DNA from: Halobacteriovoraceae bacterium
GTDB taxonomy: Bacteria; Bdellovibrionota; Bacteriovoracia; Bacteriovoracales; Bacteriovoracaceae
Length of the DNA: 64,000 nt
Reading direction: 5' to 3'
NCBI GenBank assembly: GCA_002712005.1
Contig: PASP01000020.1
Span: 1 to 64,000 of the forward strand
Shown: one piece after another, positions 43,178-51,590 of the stretch
How positions within the stretch are numbered: the first letter of the stretch is position 1
Layout: each line of letters opens with the position of its first letter
Translations under genes and position numbers: made by a program
Notes under the pieces: model-generated
Databases searched by the model: none
Told to the model about the DNA's origin: nothing
What the model saw: only the letters and a program-made list of their open reading frames with translations

Positions 43178-45061
43178 TTATTCATTCTTTAATTTTATCT
43201 GAAATTTGGTTCCCTGTCCTAATTCACTTTCCACAGAAATCATTCCCCCATGGAGTTCAACGAAGTATTTTACCAGATAAAGGCCTAAGCCTGTACCCTT
43301 AATCGAATGACTTGCATCATTCTTTACCCGATAAAACTTCTCAAAAATATTTTCGATATCACTACCAGGTATTCCTACACCATTGTCTTTTATTTCAATA
43401 TAGACCCATTTATCATCGTCCCAGGTCTTCACCTCAACCGTTGTATTTTCACCAGAGTACTTGATTGCATTTTCAATGAGGTTAGACAAAACCCTATTCA
43501 TTAAATTTAAATCATATTTAATTGGATAAAGTGGTCCTAACTCTGAAATCACTTCAACATGCTGGGACTGAGCTTCAAAGCGTAGGTTTTTAACAACATT
43601 TTCTACCGTATGATTTATATCCTTACTGATCATATTGAGGGTTAAATTACGCGATTCAATTTTAGTGAGGTCTAAAATACTTGTAATAAACTTATTTAAC
43701 TCTTTAGTAGAATCAATAATCGCCTTAATATTTTTCTCACCATCAGCTCCTGCAACTTGCCTCTGGTTGAGCATATTATCTGCAAGTCCAGCAATTTTAG
43801 CGACAGGGGTTTTTAAATCATGACTCATGAGAGAAATAAAGTTTTGCTTTAAGTTTTCTACTTTCTTAAGAAGCTTTGTTTCTTCTTGAATCGCATAACG
43901 TCTTTGATATTCACCAATCGCTCGAAACGGGACCCAAATGTAGTACACGACAAAGACAGTTAATACGAGATGAGAAACATAAATCCATATTCCGGCCAAA
44001 ATAAAACTTAAATATGAAATAATAAGACAGCCGAGCATGATTCCTACCGTAATAAGAAGCCCATGGGTTGGCTTTAATCGTGAGATCATCAAAGATAAAA
44101 AGATTGCAAGGATGATACAAAAACCATAAGTGATATTTTTTGGTAATTGGTAAACCGTTTTTTCTTTTATTAGAGATTCAATAATCAAAGCATGCGTAGC
44201 TAATTTTGAACTTCTATAGTTTTCTCTATCATAAGGGCTTAGAACGTAGTCACTTGTATTAGAAATATAACTGGGACCAATTAATACAATCTTATCTTTG
44301 AAGTAGCCATCAGGAAAATTCCCTACTCTGACCGAGTGGAAGGGTACTTTTTTGATTTTAGGATTTCCCTCTAGAGGAGAGGTGGCATAGCGAAACAAGG
44401 CAAAGGTCGCATCTGCTTCTCGCAAATAATAAGAACCTTTATAGTCTTTAGCAGGCATCTCCTTTTGGCCAAGAAGCTCCCTATACTTATTGGCCGTCCA
44501 TAAGTGAAGACTATCTTCTCCTGCTAAATTTAAAATCGCTCTTCGCACGACTTCATCCTTAGCGAATACAGAGCCATCTACATATATTCCACCTAGAGAG
44601 TGACCAAATTTTCTTAGATCCCTAGGAGGTAATTGCTCTCCCCAAGAATCAAGTTCTGTCCCAAATCTAAAAATACCACCTGCTGTCGTATAGTTTTGAA
44701 TGACATCTTTAAATTTGCCCAAATTTTGTCGATCAAGAGCTGAATCAGGCTCTTGAAGCTCAACTATATAGTTAACGATCTTCGGTTTATCGAGTGAGAG
44801 CTTTTCAAAAAGATGATAGTGACTTGCATAGGTATAGGGGTATGTTTCCCCAAGAAATTCATCTGACTCTTCGTCCATAACGATGAGTATAATCTCTTCA
44901 TCAGTACTAATTCCGTAGTCGTGCTCTACTCGAAGATCATAGAAAATAGATTCAAGTGTATTAAATGAATATTGAAAAAGAATAATAACGAAAATGACAG
45001 TAAAGAAGACCGGATAGTATTTTGAAAAATCTATGGATTTACTGGTTTTCTCTTTCATCAA
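43178..45061 (-). CDS. CHASE2-domain sensor histidine kinase
   Basis: A 627-residue membrane kinase. One helix (VFFTVIFVIILFQY) leads into an extracytoplasmic CHASE2-like domain (IILIVMDEESDEFLGET, FKDKIVLIGPSYISNTSDYV), then three helices near residues 310-390, a coiled coil, HisKA with LMSHDLKTPVAK (H414), and a HATPase domain (NLIENAIKYSG, DNGVGIPG, GTGLGLYLVKYF). Signal unknown; the CHASE2 fold often senses envelope or metabolite cues. Overlaps the upstream gene by 23 bases. Confidence 0.94.
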   Translation of the reverse strand: MMKEKTSKSIDFSKYYPVFFTVIFVIILFQYSFNTLESIFYDLRVEHDYGISTDEEIILIVMDEESDEFLGETYPYTYASHYHLFEKLSLDKPKIVNYIVELQEPDSALDRQNLGKFKDVIQNYTTAGGIFRFGTELDSWGEQLPPRDLRKFGHSLGGIYVDGSVFAKDEVVRRAILNLAGEDSLHLWTANKYRELLGQKEMPAKDYKGSYYLREADATFALFRYATSPLEGNPKIKKVPFHSVRVGNFPDGYFKDKIVLIGPSYISNTSDYVLSPYDRENYRSSKLATHALIIESLIKEKTVYQLPKNITYGFCIILAIFLSLMISRLKPTHGLLITVGIMLGCLIISYLSFILAGIWIYVSHLVLTVFVVYYIWVPFRAIGEYQRRYAIQEETKLLKKVENLKQNFISLMSHDLKTPVAKIAGLADNMLNQRQVAGADGEKNIKAIIDSTKELNKFITSILDLTKIESRNLTLNMISKDINHTVENVVKNLRFEAQSQHVEVISELGPLYPIKYDLNLMNRVLSNLIENAIKYSGENTTVEVKTWDDDKWVYIEIKDNGVGIPGSDIENIFEKFYRVKNDASHSIKGTGLGLYLVKYFVELHGGMISVESELGQGTKFQIKLKNE

Positions 45062-45785
45062 ACCTTTCGTGGTTATAACGGTTTATAGTTCTGCCATAGC
45101 TATTAAGAAGAACTTCCCATAATCCACTTTCAGTTCGTTGATAAAGGGCTAAATCTTTTCCCAGATCACTTAAATAATTGGGTGAACTCGATTTAAACTT
45201 ATCTAAATAGTAGGCAACTTGCGTATCGTTATCTAATTCTACCACAGTGCTAGAATTTTTGATGGATTGGCCTACAACAAAATCTTTAATATATTCAAAA
45301 GGAAAGAGAATAAAAGCATACAAAAGCCCTACACTTTTCAAACCTATAACCTCAAATAAATATCTTGGAGTCATAAGTAAGAATTGAAAGAAACTCACAA
45401 TATTTGAAAATCTAGATTTTCTTGACTTCACCTGAGCAACGGCACGGTAGAGAACATTGGATATCATCTCTTCGTCGGCCTTATCGAAGAAGTCCATAGA
45501 GAAGATCAAAGCTGGAGGACCAAAAATAGGATGCAGGATATAAACATTGGCAGGTAAATAAAAAGTTTTATAGAGTTTGATCGGGCTTACTTCCATGCGA
45601 CATGCTAGGTTTTGCAAACGGCTATAGATATCTTCGTACTTCTGCCCAACTTCCTTTGCCTTCACGAAAACGAGAAAGAGCCTATCTCCGATTATCGATA
45701 GAATTAATAAAGCTGCGATCGTTAAGAGCGGCCCTAAGAATTCCAACTCTAGACCAAAGATAAAGAAGGTCAGTACAGCTGACAT
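45039..45785 (-). CDS. Membrane protein resembling an M48 peptidase without zinc ligands
   Basis: A 248-residue protein with one or two N-terminal helices (LGPLLTIAALLILSIIG). Residues 76-125 follow the HtpX/M48 pattern: LPANVYILHPIFGPPALIF, then a 'SMDFFDKADEEMISNVL' helix. The place of HExxH reads YRAVAQVKSR (113-122), so both histidines and the glutamate are gone. It is probably a non-catalytic relative used for binding. First gene of the operon, overlapping the CHASE2 kinase, which suggests it is part of the sensor. Confidence 0.65.
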   Translation of the reverse strand: MSAVLTFFIFGLELEFLGPLLTIAALLILSIIGDRLFLVFVKAKEVGQKYEDIYSRLQNLACRMEVSPIKLYKTFYLPANVYILHPIFGPPALIFSMDFFDKADEEMISNVLYRAVAQVKSRKSRFSNIVSFFQFLLMTPRYLFEVIGLKSVGLLYAFILFPFEYIKDFVVGQSIKNSSTVVELDNDTQVAYYLDKFKSSSPNYLSDLGKDLALYQRTESGLWEVLLNSYGRTINRYNHERFDERENQ

Positions 45786-45936
45786 TACTAAATAAAATAA
45801 AATTAAGGTTAAACCTGCTAAGTACCTGATAACTACACCAATTACGCATCGCGTTTATACAATTAACTCGATTCTGGAATGATTATAGACATTGTGGGCC
45901 ATAAACGCTATAAAACCGACTCGTCACAGTGCTTAA

Positions 45937-45973
45937 ATTTACATTTTTCTAGTCCAACAGGCTAGATGTAAAT
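45937..45973 (+). other. Inverted repeat upstream of the endonuclease IV-like gene
   Basis: atttacat (45937-45944) pairs with atgtaaat (45966-45973), and ctag (45949-45952) with ctag (45962-45965), giving a hairpin with a four-base bulge. It lies about 54 bases before the ATG at 46027. Could be an operator or a leader structure; no T-run follows. Confidence 0.4.
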
Positions 45974-46026
45974 ACTCTGGACAGATTTTATTTACACACA
46001 CATGGAATCCTAATGCAGGGGGGTTT

Positions 46027-46863
46027 ATGCGATTTGACCGACTTTTATTCGGGACAGCAGGTGTGCCTAATAGCACCGCAAAGAAAAACAATCCTATCGA
46101 GGGTGTAAAAAGAATACACGAACTTGGTTTAGACTGTATGCAACTAGAGTTTGCACACGGTGTTCGTATGAAAGAAGAGGTCAGCTCAGGACTTCGTAAA
46201 ATCTCTTACGAATTAGGAGTTCCGTTAACAAGTCACGGTCCTTACTACATCAATCTCAATGCACGTGAGCAAGATAAGATTGACTCATCTGTAGAGCGTA
46301 TCATTCAAACCGCTAAGATCTCTGATCTTTGTGGGGCAGAATCTATGACATTTCACGCTGCTTTCTACATGAAGGATTCACCTTACGATGTATTTGATCT
46401 TGTAGAAAAGTCTATGAATGTAATTGAGGAAAGACTCAATCGTTTAGACATTGAAATTGAATTACGTCCAGAGCTTACTGGTAAAACAAGTCAGTTTGGT
46501 AGTCTAGAAGAGCTTATCTCTCTTACTAAGAATGTTTCAAGTTGTCGCCCTTGTATGGACTTCAGTCATCTCTATGCAAGAACAGGTAAATACAACACGA
46601 AAGAAGAGTTTAAAGAAGTTCTTGGTGCTCTTAAAGAAGAGCTTAGTGAAGAGGCTCTTGGAAATATGCATATTCATATTTCGGGTATTAGCTCTAACTC
46701 TAAGGGTGATCTTAAGCATATCAATCTTGAGAAATCAGACTTTAACTGGAAAGGCCTTATTGAAGCCCTTAAAGAAGAAGACTGTCGTGGTTACATTATT
46801 TGTAACTCTCCAAATCTTGAAGATGATGCTAAAATGCTTAAAGACTTTTACATGGCCCTTTAA
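46027..46863 (+). CDS. Endonuclease IV-like TIM-barrel protein
   Basis: A 278-residue protein with the AP endonuclease 2 / xylose isomerase-like barrel: RFDRLLFGTAGVPN, PLTSHGPYYINLN, SMTFHAAFYMK, IELRPELTGKTSQFGSLEEL, CMDFSHLYAR and MHIHISGI. The metal-binding His/Glu/Asp pattern of endonuclease IV is largely present. It may cut abasic sites, but distant sugar isomerases share this fold. An AGGGGGG tract near the ATG acts as ribosome site. A terminator follows. Confidence 0.83.
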   Translation: MRFDRLLFGTAGVPNSTAKKNNPIEGVKRIHELGLDCMQLEFAHGVRMKEEVSSGLRKISYELGVPLTSHGPYYINLNAREQDKIDSSVERIIQTAKISDLCGAESMTFHAAFYMKDSPYDVFDLVEKSMNVIEERLNRLDIEIELRPELTGKTSQFGSLEELISLTKNVSSCRPCMDFSHLYARTGKYNTKEEFKEVLGALKEELSEEALGNMHIHISGISSNSKGDLKHINLEKSDFNWKGLIEALKEEDCRGYIICNSPNLEDDAKMLKDFYMAL

Positions 46864-46891
46864 GGTTTTAATTCTCAAAAATTCAGATAAT

Positions 46892-46920
46892 AAAAAAGCC
46901 TGCTTAAGCAGGCTTTTTTT
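46892..46920. terminator. Bidirectional terminator
   Basis: A perfect palindrome, gcctgcttaagcaggc (46898-46913), flanked by six A and seven T. It ends the endonuclease IV-like gene and, on the other strand, the small unknown gene whose stop touches its T-run. Same core as at 22811. Confidence 0.93.
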
Positions 46921-47371
46921 ATGCAGCTTTTTTAAAATTTACTTCATTTAGTCTTTGAATATCACTCCAAACCTTTTCTTCGTAATCACTATTATAAAAA
47001 ATAAGATGGGGATTATGATCGTGAAAGAAAAGCATAGCTTTATCCACTTCAACAAAGAGAAAGTCGGAAATAACTTCTTTAAAGGTTGGATCAATTATAT
47101 TCATCTCAAAAGTTTCATACTGATTCCAATGCTCAAATACTTGGTCTTCATTATGGAAAAATCTTAATCCTCTTGGGATATCGACGGGATTACCGTGCTT
47201 AAAAGAAATTCTCATAAATTTAGAGTAGATATTTACAGGAAAAGCTTGGAAAAGACTGTCTTGCAAAGAAAGGATGTCATTTGCACATAAGAGTTCAGAT
47301 TGAGAACTTTCTCGATTCTCAGCAATTGTCTCTTCCATCAATTTTGAAATGAAATCTTTTTCGTCCGTCAT
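46919..47371 (-). CDS. Unknown small cytoplasmic protein
   Basis: A 150-residue acidic protein without leader or membrane helix. It contains VNIYSKFMRISFKHGNPVDI, PRGLRFFHNEDQVFEHWNQY and FFHDHNPHLIFYNSDYEEK. I do not recognise it. The start codon lies in the loop of a ten-base-pair inverted repeat (47357-47392) and no ribosome site is visible before it. Confidence 0.7.
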   Translation of the reverse strand: MTDEKDFISKLMEETIAENRESSQSELLCANDILSLQDSLFQAFPVNIYSKFMRISFKHGNPVDIPRGLRFFHNEDQVFEHWNQYETFEMNIIDPTFKEVISDFLFVEVDKAMLFFHDHNPHLIFYNSDYEEKVWSDIQRLNEVNFKKAA

Positions 47372-47392
47372 ATATGTCTTATCGGACGAAAA
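47357..47392 (-). promoter_or_regulatory. Inverted repeat with the start codon in its loop
   Basis: ttttcgtccg (47357-47366) pairs with cggacgaaaa (47383-47392). The CAT at 47369-47371 is the start codon of the minus-strand gene, in the 16-base loop; codons 2-5 form one arm. It could be an mRNA hairpin or a protein-binding site. Confidence 0.5.
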
Positions 47393-47427
47393 TAAGATAA
47401 GTAAAACTTAAATTTTAGCTGAGTAAA

Positions 47428-47868
47428 TTACTCTTCTTCTATTTTAAGTTCTTTCTTACTTTCAATATAGGTCTTCACGTTAGAAACATCAGAAAGTAAC
47501 CACTTCTCTTCAACTTTATTCACTTGAGCTATTTTCTTAACTTCAACGCTATAATCTCTGGGTGTTTCATTACCCTTCACATACCTGAGTACATAAGTCA
47601 GATAACACGTATCTTCCTCACAATTTTTAATAAGGACTTTAAGCCTTCTCTTACTGAGATCCTTAACATCCGTAAACTTTTGCAATTCTTCTTCAGTTAG
47701 AGAGTTTAGCTTTTCATATAAGGGACCTGTCGTCATCTCAAGGATGTCTTCTTTACTTTGGCCAGATTCGAAGCGGTAGTTAATAAAATCTTCAAGAGCA
47801 GACTCTGGAGTTGATTCTTTATTACAGCTGAACATAAATAGAAGAAGAAAAACACTTAATATTTTCAT
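47428..47868 (-). CDS. Small lipoprotein of unknown function
   Basis: A 146-residue lipoprotein with the leader KILSVFLLLFMFSC. The mature part (ESALEDFINYRFESGQSKED, EELQKFTDVKDLSKRRLKV, NCEEDTCYLTYVLRYVKGN) is a compact alpha/beta domain with a probable Cys pair and some resemblance to NTF2-like folds. ATG 47868 is preferred; another ATG four codons upstream abuts the AAGGA. It follows the PilZ-like gene on the same strand. Confidence 0.75.
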   Translation of the reverse strand: MKILSVFLLLFMFSCNKESTPESALEDFINYRFESGQSKEDILEMTTGPLYEKLNSLTEEELQKFTDVKDLSKRRLKVLIKNCEEDTCYLTYVLRYVKGNETPRDYSVEVKKIAQVNKVEEKWLLSDVSNVKTYIESKKELKIEEE

Positions 47869-47890
47869 AAGAAATACCATTCCTTGGATT

Positions 47891-48601
47891 TTAATTGGGC
47901 TTATATCCTAATTCGTTAATAATACCATAAAAGTCTACCCAACCCATCTCAGGGATCAGACTTTTCCTAATGCGGACGCCAACCCCTCCGCTGACTCTGG
48001 AAACGACAACTCCTTCCGAGTAGAAAGTGTGCCCATTCATAGTCACCTCAACTTCTACACTACCCTTAGGGGTCTCACTTCCTAATAACTTACAAAAGAA
48101 TCCGTTTGATCCCCAGTTCGTTAAATGAGCTTCAAACTCTAAATTGTTTTTTCTTAGCTTTATTGGAATGAGCTTATTTTTATAACTTGGAATAATATTT
48201 AGAGGAAAGTTTGGATTATAAAAAGGTTCTTCGAGCTCGAGTTTAAGAAACTGGTAGAAGTTGTAACAAAGAACGAGGTAAAAGAAGCTTAAGATCAGAA
48301 TTAATTTATCAAAGTCTATCGTAAAATAAATAATCGATTTATAGAGAGCAACTATACAGAAGCCCAAGAAGAGACTTGGTCCAACGGAGCTTAAGAAAAA
48401 GGTCGTAATAAAAGCAAGCCCCGAAAAAGAAATCAGAATTTTATTCTGCTTTAGAAAGCTAAGGAAACCTTTAACATCTAAAGCTGACACTCCTTCCTCT
48501 AAAGACTCCAAGACAGATAGAAAAAATAAAGAAAGTAGAATAAATACCAGTGTATTTATCACTACAGCAGATCTCTTTCTATATATTGGTGCTAGACCCA
48601 A
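47891..48601 (-). CDS. Membrane protein with PilZ-like domain
   Basis: A 236-residue protein with three to four N-terminal helices (AVVINTLVFILLSLFFLSVL, ILISFSGLAFITTFFLSSVG) and a C-terminal PilZ-like beta-barrel (KNNLEFEAHLTNWGSNGFFC, GVVVSRVSGGVGVRIRKS). PilZ domains often bind cyclic di-GMP through RxxxR and D/NxSxxG motifs; here only NWGSNG resembles the second, so binding is uncertain. The start is a TTG at 48601 with AAGGGA upstream. Confidence 0.68.
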   Translation of the reverse strand: MGLAPIYRKRSAVVINTLVFILLSLFFLSVLESLEEGVSALDVKGFLSFLKQNKILISFSGLAFITTFFLSSVGPSLFLGFCIVALYKSIIYFTIDFDKLILILSFFYLVLCYNFYQFLKLELEEPFYNPNFPLNIIPSYKNKLIPIKLRKNNLEFEAHLTNWGSNGFFCKLLGSETPKGSVEVEVTMNGHTFYSEGVVVSRVSGGVGVRIRKSLIPEMGWVDFYGIINELGYKPN

Positions 48602-48693
48602 GAATCTATCCCTTATTTGGAGTTATAAACAGGAAAAATAATACCTTATATCGCAAACTAATAAAAATTATTATATCAGGTTATAATAGTCCA

Positions 48694-48873
48694 ATGGAAC
48701 CTAAACTAGAAGTCAACACACGCTGTATTTCTTGTGATGTATGCCGCATCATATGCCCAGAGGACAGCATACTCTTACTTAATGGTAGTTATCATATTGA
48801 AAGCTGGTCTTGTACAGAGTGTGGTCTCTGTGTTGAGCTTTGTCCTACAGATGCTATCCAATATAAAGAATAG
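48694..48873 (+). CDS. Small two-cluster ferredoxin
   Basis: A 59-residue ferredoxin with two CX2CX2CX3C motifs: RCISCDVCRIICPEDSI and SCTECGLCVELCPTDAI. The frame is open upstream, but the ATG at 48694 gives a standard ferredoxin and is taken as start. No clear ribosome site; TATAAT lies only six bases before the ATG, so the message might be nearly leaderless. Divergent from the PilZ-like gene. Confidence 0.85.
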   Translation: MEPKLEVNTRCISCDVCRIICPEDSILLLNGSYHIESWSCTECGLCVELCPTDAIQYKE

Positions 48874-48876
48874 CTC

Positions 48877-49737
48877 TTAATCAATAAGTTCGACCTTTTG
48901 AGAAGAAAGATCAATCCTCAATTCTCCCACCTCTAAAGTGCTGCTGGACTCATCTTTATACTTCTTTTTTGGAGTTAATGAATTAAATTGGCTTAATGTT
49001 TGAAACATCCTCTTCGCTTCATCAGAAGAGGACTCAATAATTTTCAAATGATTCTCTATATAAAGGGATAAGGTTCCAAAATCCCAATAATGATTTACGT
49101 CTTGCTCTATTGTTTCTGACATATAGATTTTTGTTCTATTCATTTTCGGATTTACAACTGTTTCAAAAAATGAAGACTCGCCTTCAACCCTATCAAAGCT
49201 CTTTAAATCAATGACACCAATTCCCGAGTAAGTAATATATTCTCGTTGATGATTTGGCCCGTTTACTCGTTCAAAATGGTCATCTCCATTTTTAATAATT
49301 TCATTATAGGCTTCTGAGCGTTGGCAAAAAATAGGCATCAATGTATTGTCGCGATCCTTTTGTTGTGAGCTACTTAAAAAATTCATCCATTGCTCATGCG
49401 ACAAATTATAAAAGACATCGGGGTTTGCAATCAGCACTCTTTCCAATCCAGGGAAAGACTTCTTTAAATTATGTAAACTTCCACCACTTCCTAATAATAC
49501 GGGCTCTTCTAAAATCGAAAAATTCTCAATCTTATCTTTTAATGAATGAAATGAGTCACTCAAATGATGGGTATTAATGTAAAAATTTTTAAATCCAATT
49601 GATTTAAAAAAGTTAATCTGAAATTCGAGAAGAGTGATATCAAAAATTGGCCACAGGGGTTTAGGAATTGTTTTTCCCATCTCTCCCATTCGCGTTCCCT
49701 TGCCTGCACATGGAATGAAAACGCTATCAATACTCAT
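48877..49737 (-). CDS. murU: MurNAc-1-phosphate uridylyltransferase-like protein
   Basis: A 286-residue nucleotidyltransferase with the Rossmann-like start VFIPCAGKGTRMGEMGKTIP followed by KPLWPIFDITLLEFQI. With AmgK encoded just upstream and overlapping by 11 bases, it matches MurU, which makes UDP-MurNAc directly from recycled MurNAc-1-phosphate. A mannose-1-phosphate guanylyltransferase is the alternative by sequence alone. The last 40 residues (KKKYKDESSSTLEVGELRID) are an unusual addition. Confidence 0.82.
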   Translation of the reverse strand: MSIDSVFIPCAGKGTRMGEMGKTIPKPLWPIFDITLLEFQINFFKSIGFKNFYINTHHLSDSFHSLKDKIENFSILEEPVLLGSGGSLHNLKKSFPGLERVLIANPDVFYNLSHEQWMNFLSSSQQKDRDNTLMPIFCQRSEAYNEIIKNGDDHFERVNGPNHQREYITYSGIGVIDLKSFDRVEGESSFFETVVNPKMNRTKIYMSETIEQDVNHYWDFGTLSLYIENHLKIIESSSDEAKRMFQTLSQFNSLTPKKKYKDESSSTLEVGELRIDLSSQKVELID

Positions 49738-50779
49738 AATAGACTTCCGCTAAAAGCGTTCTTAACTCAGAGTACTTTTCTTCTTTAAAAAGTAATGATT
49801 TGAGCTGCTCAAATGAATAACCAATATATTTAAGGTATCGAATATCTTCTCGAAGTCTAAAAATATAAGCAAAAGATCCAAGAGCCTTAAAGGTGCGTTG
49901 TATGGCCATTTTATTATAAAGAGAACAAAAGCCACCCCAGTCAAGTTGAGCTTCACTGGTCAAAATATTTCTTTCAATCGCTTTTTCCCAATAGTATTTC
50001 TTCAACTCATCTTTAATATCTAAATTTATCTGATAATAACAATCCTCAAGAAGAGAGACCAAGTCATATTGAGGTAGTCCTAGTCGCATATCTTGAAAGT
50101 CAATAACCTTTGTATCTCCACTCATCATCATTATATTTCTTGAATGATAATCTCTATGGGTCAAAACCATTGGTTCTTCAGTAATTTCAGCAACAAGCTT
50201 ATTAAAGAGTTGTTTTATTTTTTCTTTTCTTTTCTTTTCAAGTTCGAGATCAAAAAGTCCATCGATCAAATGCTTTATTGTAAAGTCGACTTCACTCATT
50301 AATTTTGTTTCATCAAAAGATCTTTTAAAAAAAGTTGTCTCATTCTTTTTGATCGATTGAATATTTAAGAGTTCATCTATGGCCTTGAGATAGAGATTCT
50401 TTTCATCCTGCTTAGACTTGATTAAGGAGAGCTCTTTTAGAAATGTGTGATCTCCAAGATCTTCTTGAAGAACGTAACCTTTCTCATGATCGATATCAAA
50501 AATATTTGGAACATTGACTCCGTTATTTTTAAGAATATCTTGAGCACTATAAAAGTCGACCTCTTCTTTCTTTTTAAGGGTAGTGAGAGATTGATCTAAA
50601 CATGCAACATAAGATCGCTTGTGGCCCTCAATTCTAAAATAAGAGCGGCTTGATGCATCCCCAGTCAACTTACTTATCTTTACCTCGCTCAATGGATCAA
50701 TTTTTGAATTACGAACTGATTCATTAAAAAGAGAGTCTATTAATAGTTTTTCTGTTTTTATATCTGTATCTGTACTCAT
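49727..50779 (-). CDS. amgK: Anomeric MurNAc/GlcNAc kinase-like protein
   Basis: A 350-residue aminoglycoside phosphotransferase-fold kinase. The core motifs are KLTGDASSRSYFRIEG, VLTHRDYHSRNIMMMSG (catalytic Asp) and KVIDFQDMRLGLPQYDLVSL. AmgK phosphorylates the anomeric carbon of MurNAc and GlcNAc released from peptidoglycan, and MurU then makes the nucleotide sugar, bypassing de novo MurA/MurB. It starts one base after the M48-like lipoprotein gene. Confidence 0.85.
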   Translation of the reverse strand: MSTDTDIKTEKLLIDSLFNESVRNSKIDPLSEVKISKLTGDASSRSYFRIEGHKRSYVACLDQSLTTLKKKEEVDFYSAQDILKNNGVNVPNIFDIDHEKGYVLQEDLGDHTFLKELSLIKSKQDEKNLYLKAIDELLNIQSIKKNETTFFKRSFDETKLMSEVDFTIKHLIDGLFDLELEKKRKEKIKQLFNKLVAEITEEPMVLTHRDYHSRNIMMMSGDTKVIDFQDMRLGLPQYDLVSLLEDCYYQINLDIKDELKKYYWEKAIERNILTSEAQLDWGGFCSLYNKMAIQRTFKALGSFAYIFRLREDIRYLKYIGYSFEQLKSLLFKEEKYSELRTLLAEVYYEY

Positions 50780-51586
50780 CTATATTCTGTCTTTGAGATA
50801 GTAGAATTCTTTTGTAGAATTCTCTGTTGGTATTTCTGCATTTGATACTCCTCGCCCCGCTAAGAAACTTTTAAACTCATATTCTTCACGAGTAACGACC
50901 CTGGCATCTCCAATCATCCAATTAAAATCTAGAGTATTCTTATTCTGGATCTGAATCCAGTTTAAAAGAGCAGCGGCATCATATTCGGCTCTTCTTAAAG
51001 CAAAGTAGGTCCACTTATATATTTTCATTTTATCTTCTAAGCCTATTCTCACTAAAGATATCATTCTTTGGATATCCATCACACCTGTTGGAATGATTTT
51101 AGATTTATAATAAATTTCACGTTTAGATTTAATTATCTCAAAAACAAGGGCACTAATAAGAAGAGACTCATTCTTAAAATATTTTTGGATGAGTCCTTTG
51201 GATATAAAGAACTGGTTCTTAGGTAAGGAAAAGATAAAAGGCATAGAGTGCTTTATAATATAAAACTGCGGCTCATAGGTCTCATCTTTTTTTAGAAGGA
51301 GCTCGTTATTCGATACCACTCGATTAAATACATCATTTAAATACTGTTTTATTTTTCCATCAATTCTTACGACATCAACCTTAGGATTATCAATTAAAGC
51401 TGCTGAAAGAGAGGCTAAATGGTCTCTATAATCTTTATTCAGCATTTTAGGGATATCATCATTTGAAACAATGATATTGCGATCGTCTTTTTTTAAAAGA
51501 CTACAACTTGATGCAATTAAAACTGCACACAAAAAAAACGCCCTCAAAAGAGGGCGTCTATATAATGGTAAAACTTTTTGTTTCAT
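50780..51586 (-). CDS. Lipoprotein resembling an M48 peptidase without zinc ligands
   Basis: A 268-residue lipoprotein (leader RRPLLRAFFLCAVLIASSC, Cys28). The domain shows the M48 pattern PFIFSLPKNQFFISKGLIQ, but the HExxH site reads FEIIKS (F149, E150, K153). It should be non-catalytic. The ATG at 51586 lies four bases after the LysM gene stop; an in-frame start at 51643 would overlap that gene. The coding region for residues 10-19 contains a terminator hairpin (51531-51557), an unusual arrangement. Confidence 0.68.
   Translation of the reverse strand: MKQKVLPLYRRPLLRAFFLCAVLIASSCSLLKKDDRNIIVSNDDIPKMLNKDYRDHLASLSAALIDNPKVDVVRIDGKIKQYLNDVFNRVVSNNELLLKKDETYEPQFYIIKHSMPFIFSLPKNQFFISKGLIQKYFKNESLLISALVFEIIKSKREIYYKSKIIPTGVMDIQRMISLVRIGLEDKMKIYKWTYFALRRAEYDAAALLNWIQIQNKNTLDFNWMIGDARVVTREEYEFKSFLAGRGVSNAEIPTENSTKEFYYLKDRI
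51531..51557 (-). terminator. Rho-independent terminator inside the M48-like lipoprotein gene
   Basis: On the minus strand gives acgccctc (51557-51550), loop tttt, gagggcgt (51545-51538), then a run of eight T ending at 51531. It would end the LysM gene transcript about 35 bases after its stop, but it lies inside codons 10-19 of the next gene. Translating ribosomes could mask it and allow readthrough. Confidence 0.85.
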
Positions 51587-51590
51587 TCTT

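Noticed and set aside
46532-46951. 139-codon frame inside the endonuclease IV-like gene
   Set aside because: Alternative-frame shadow with a lysine/leucine-rich composition, crossing a terminator.
48659-48693. TATAAT six bases before the ferredoxin ATG, a possible leaderless promoter
   Set aside because: No acceptable -35 box at 16-18 bases; noted in the gene entry only.
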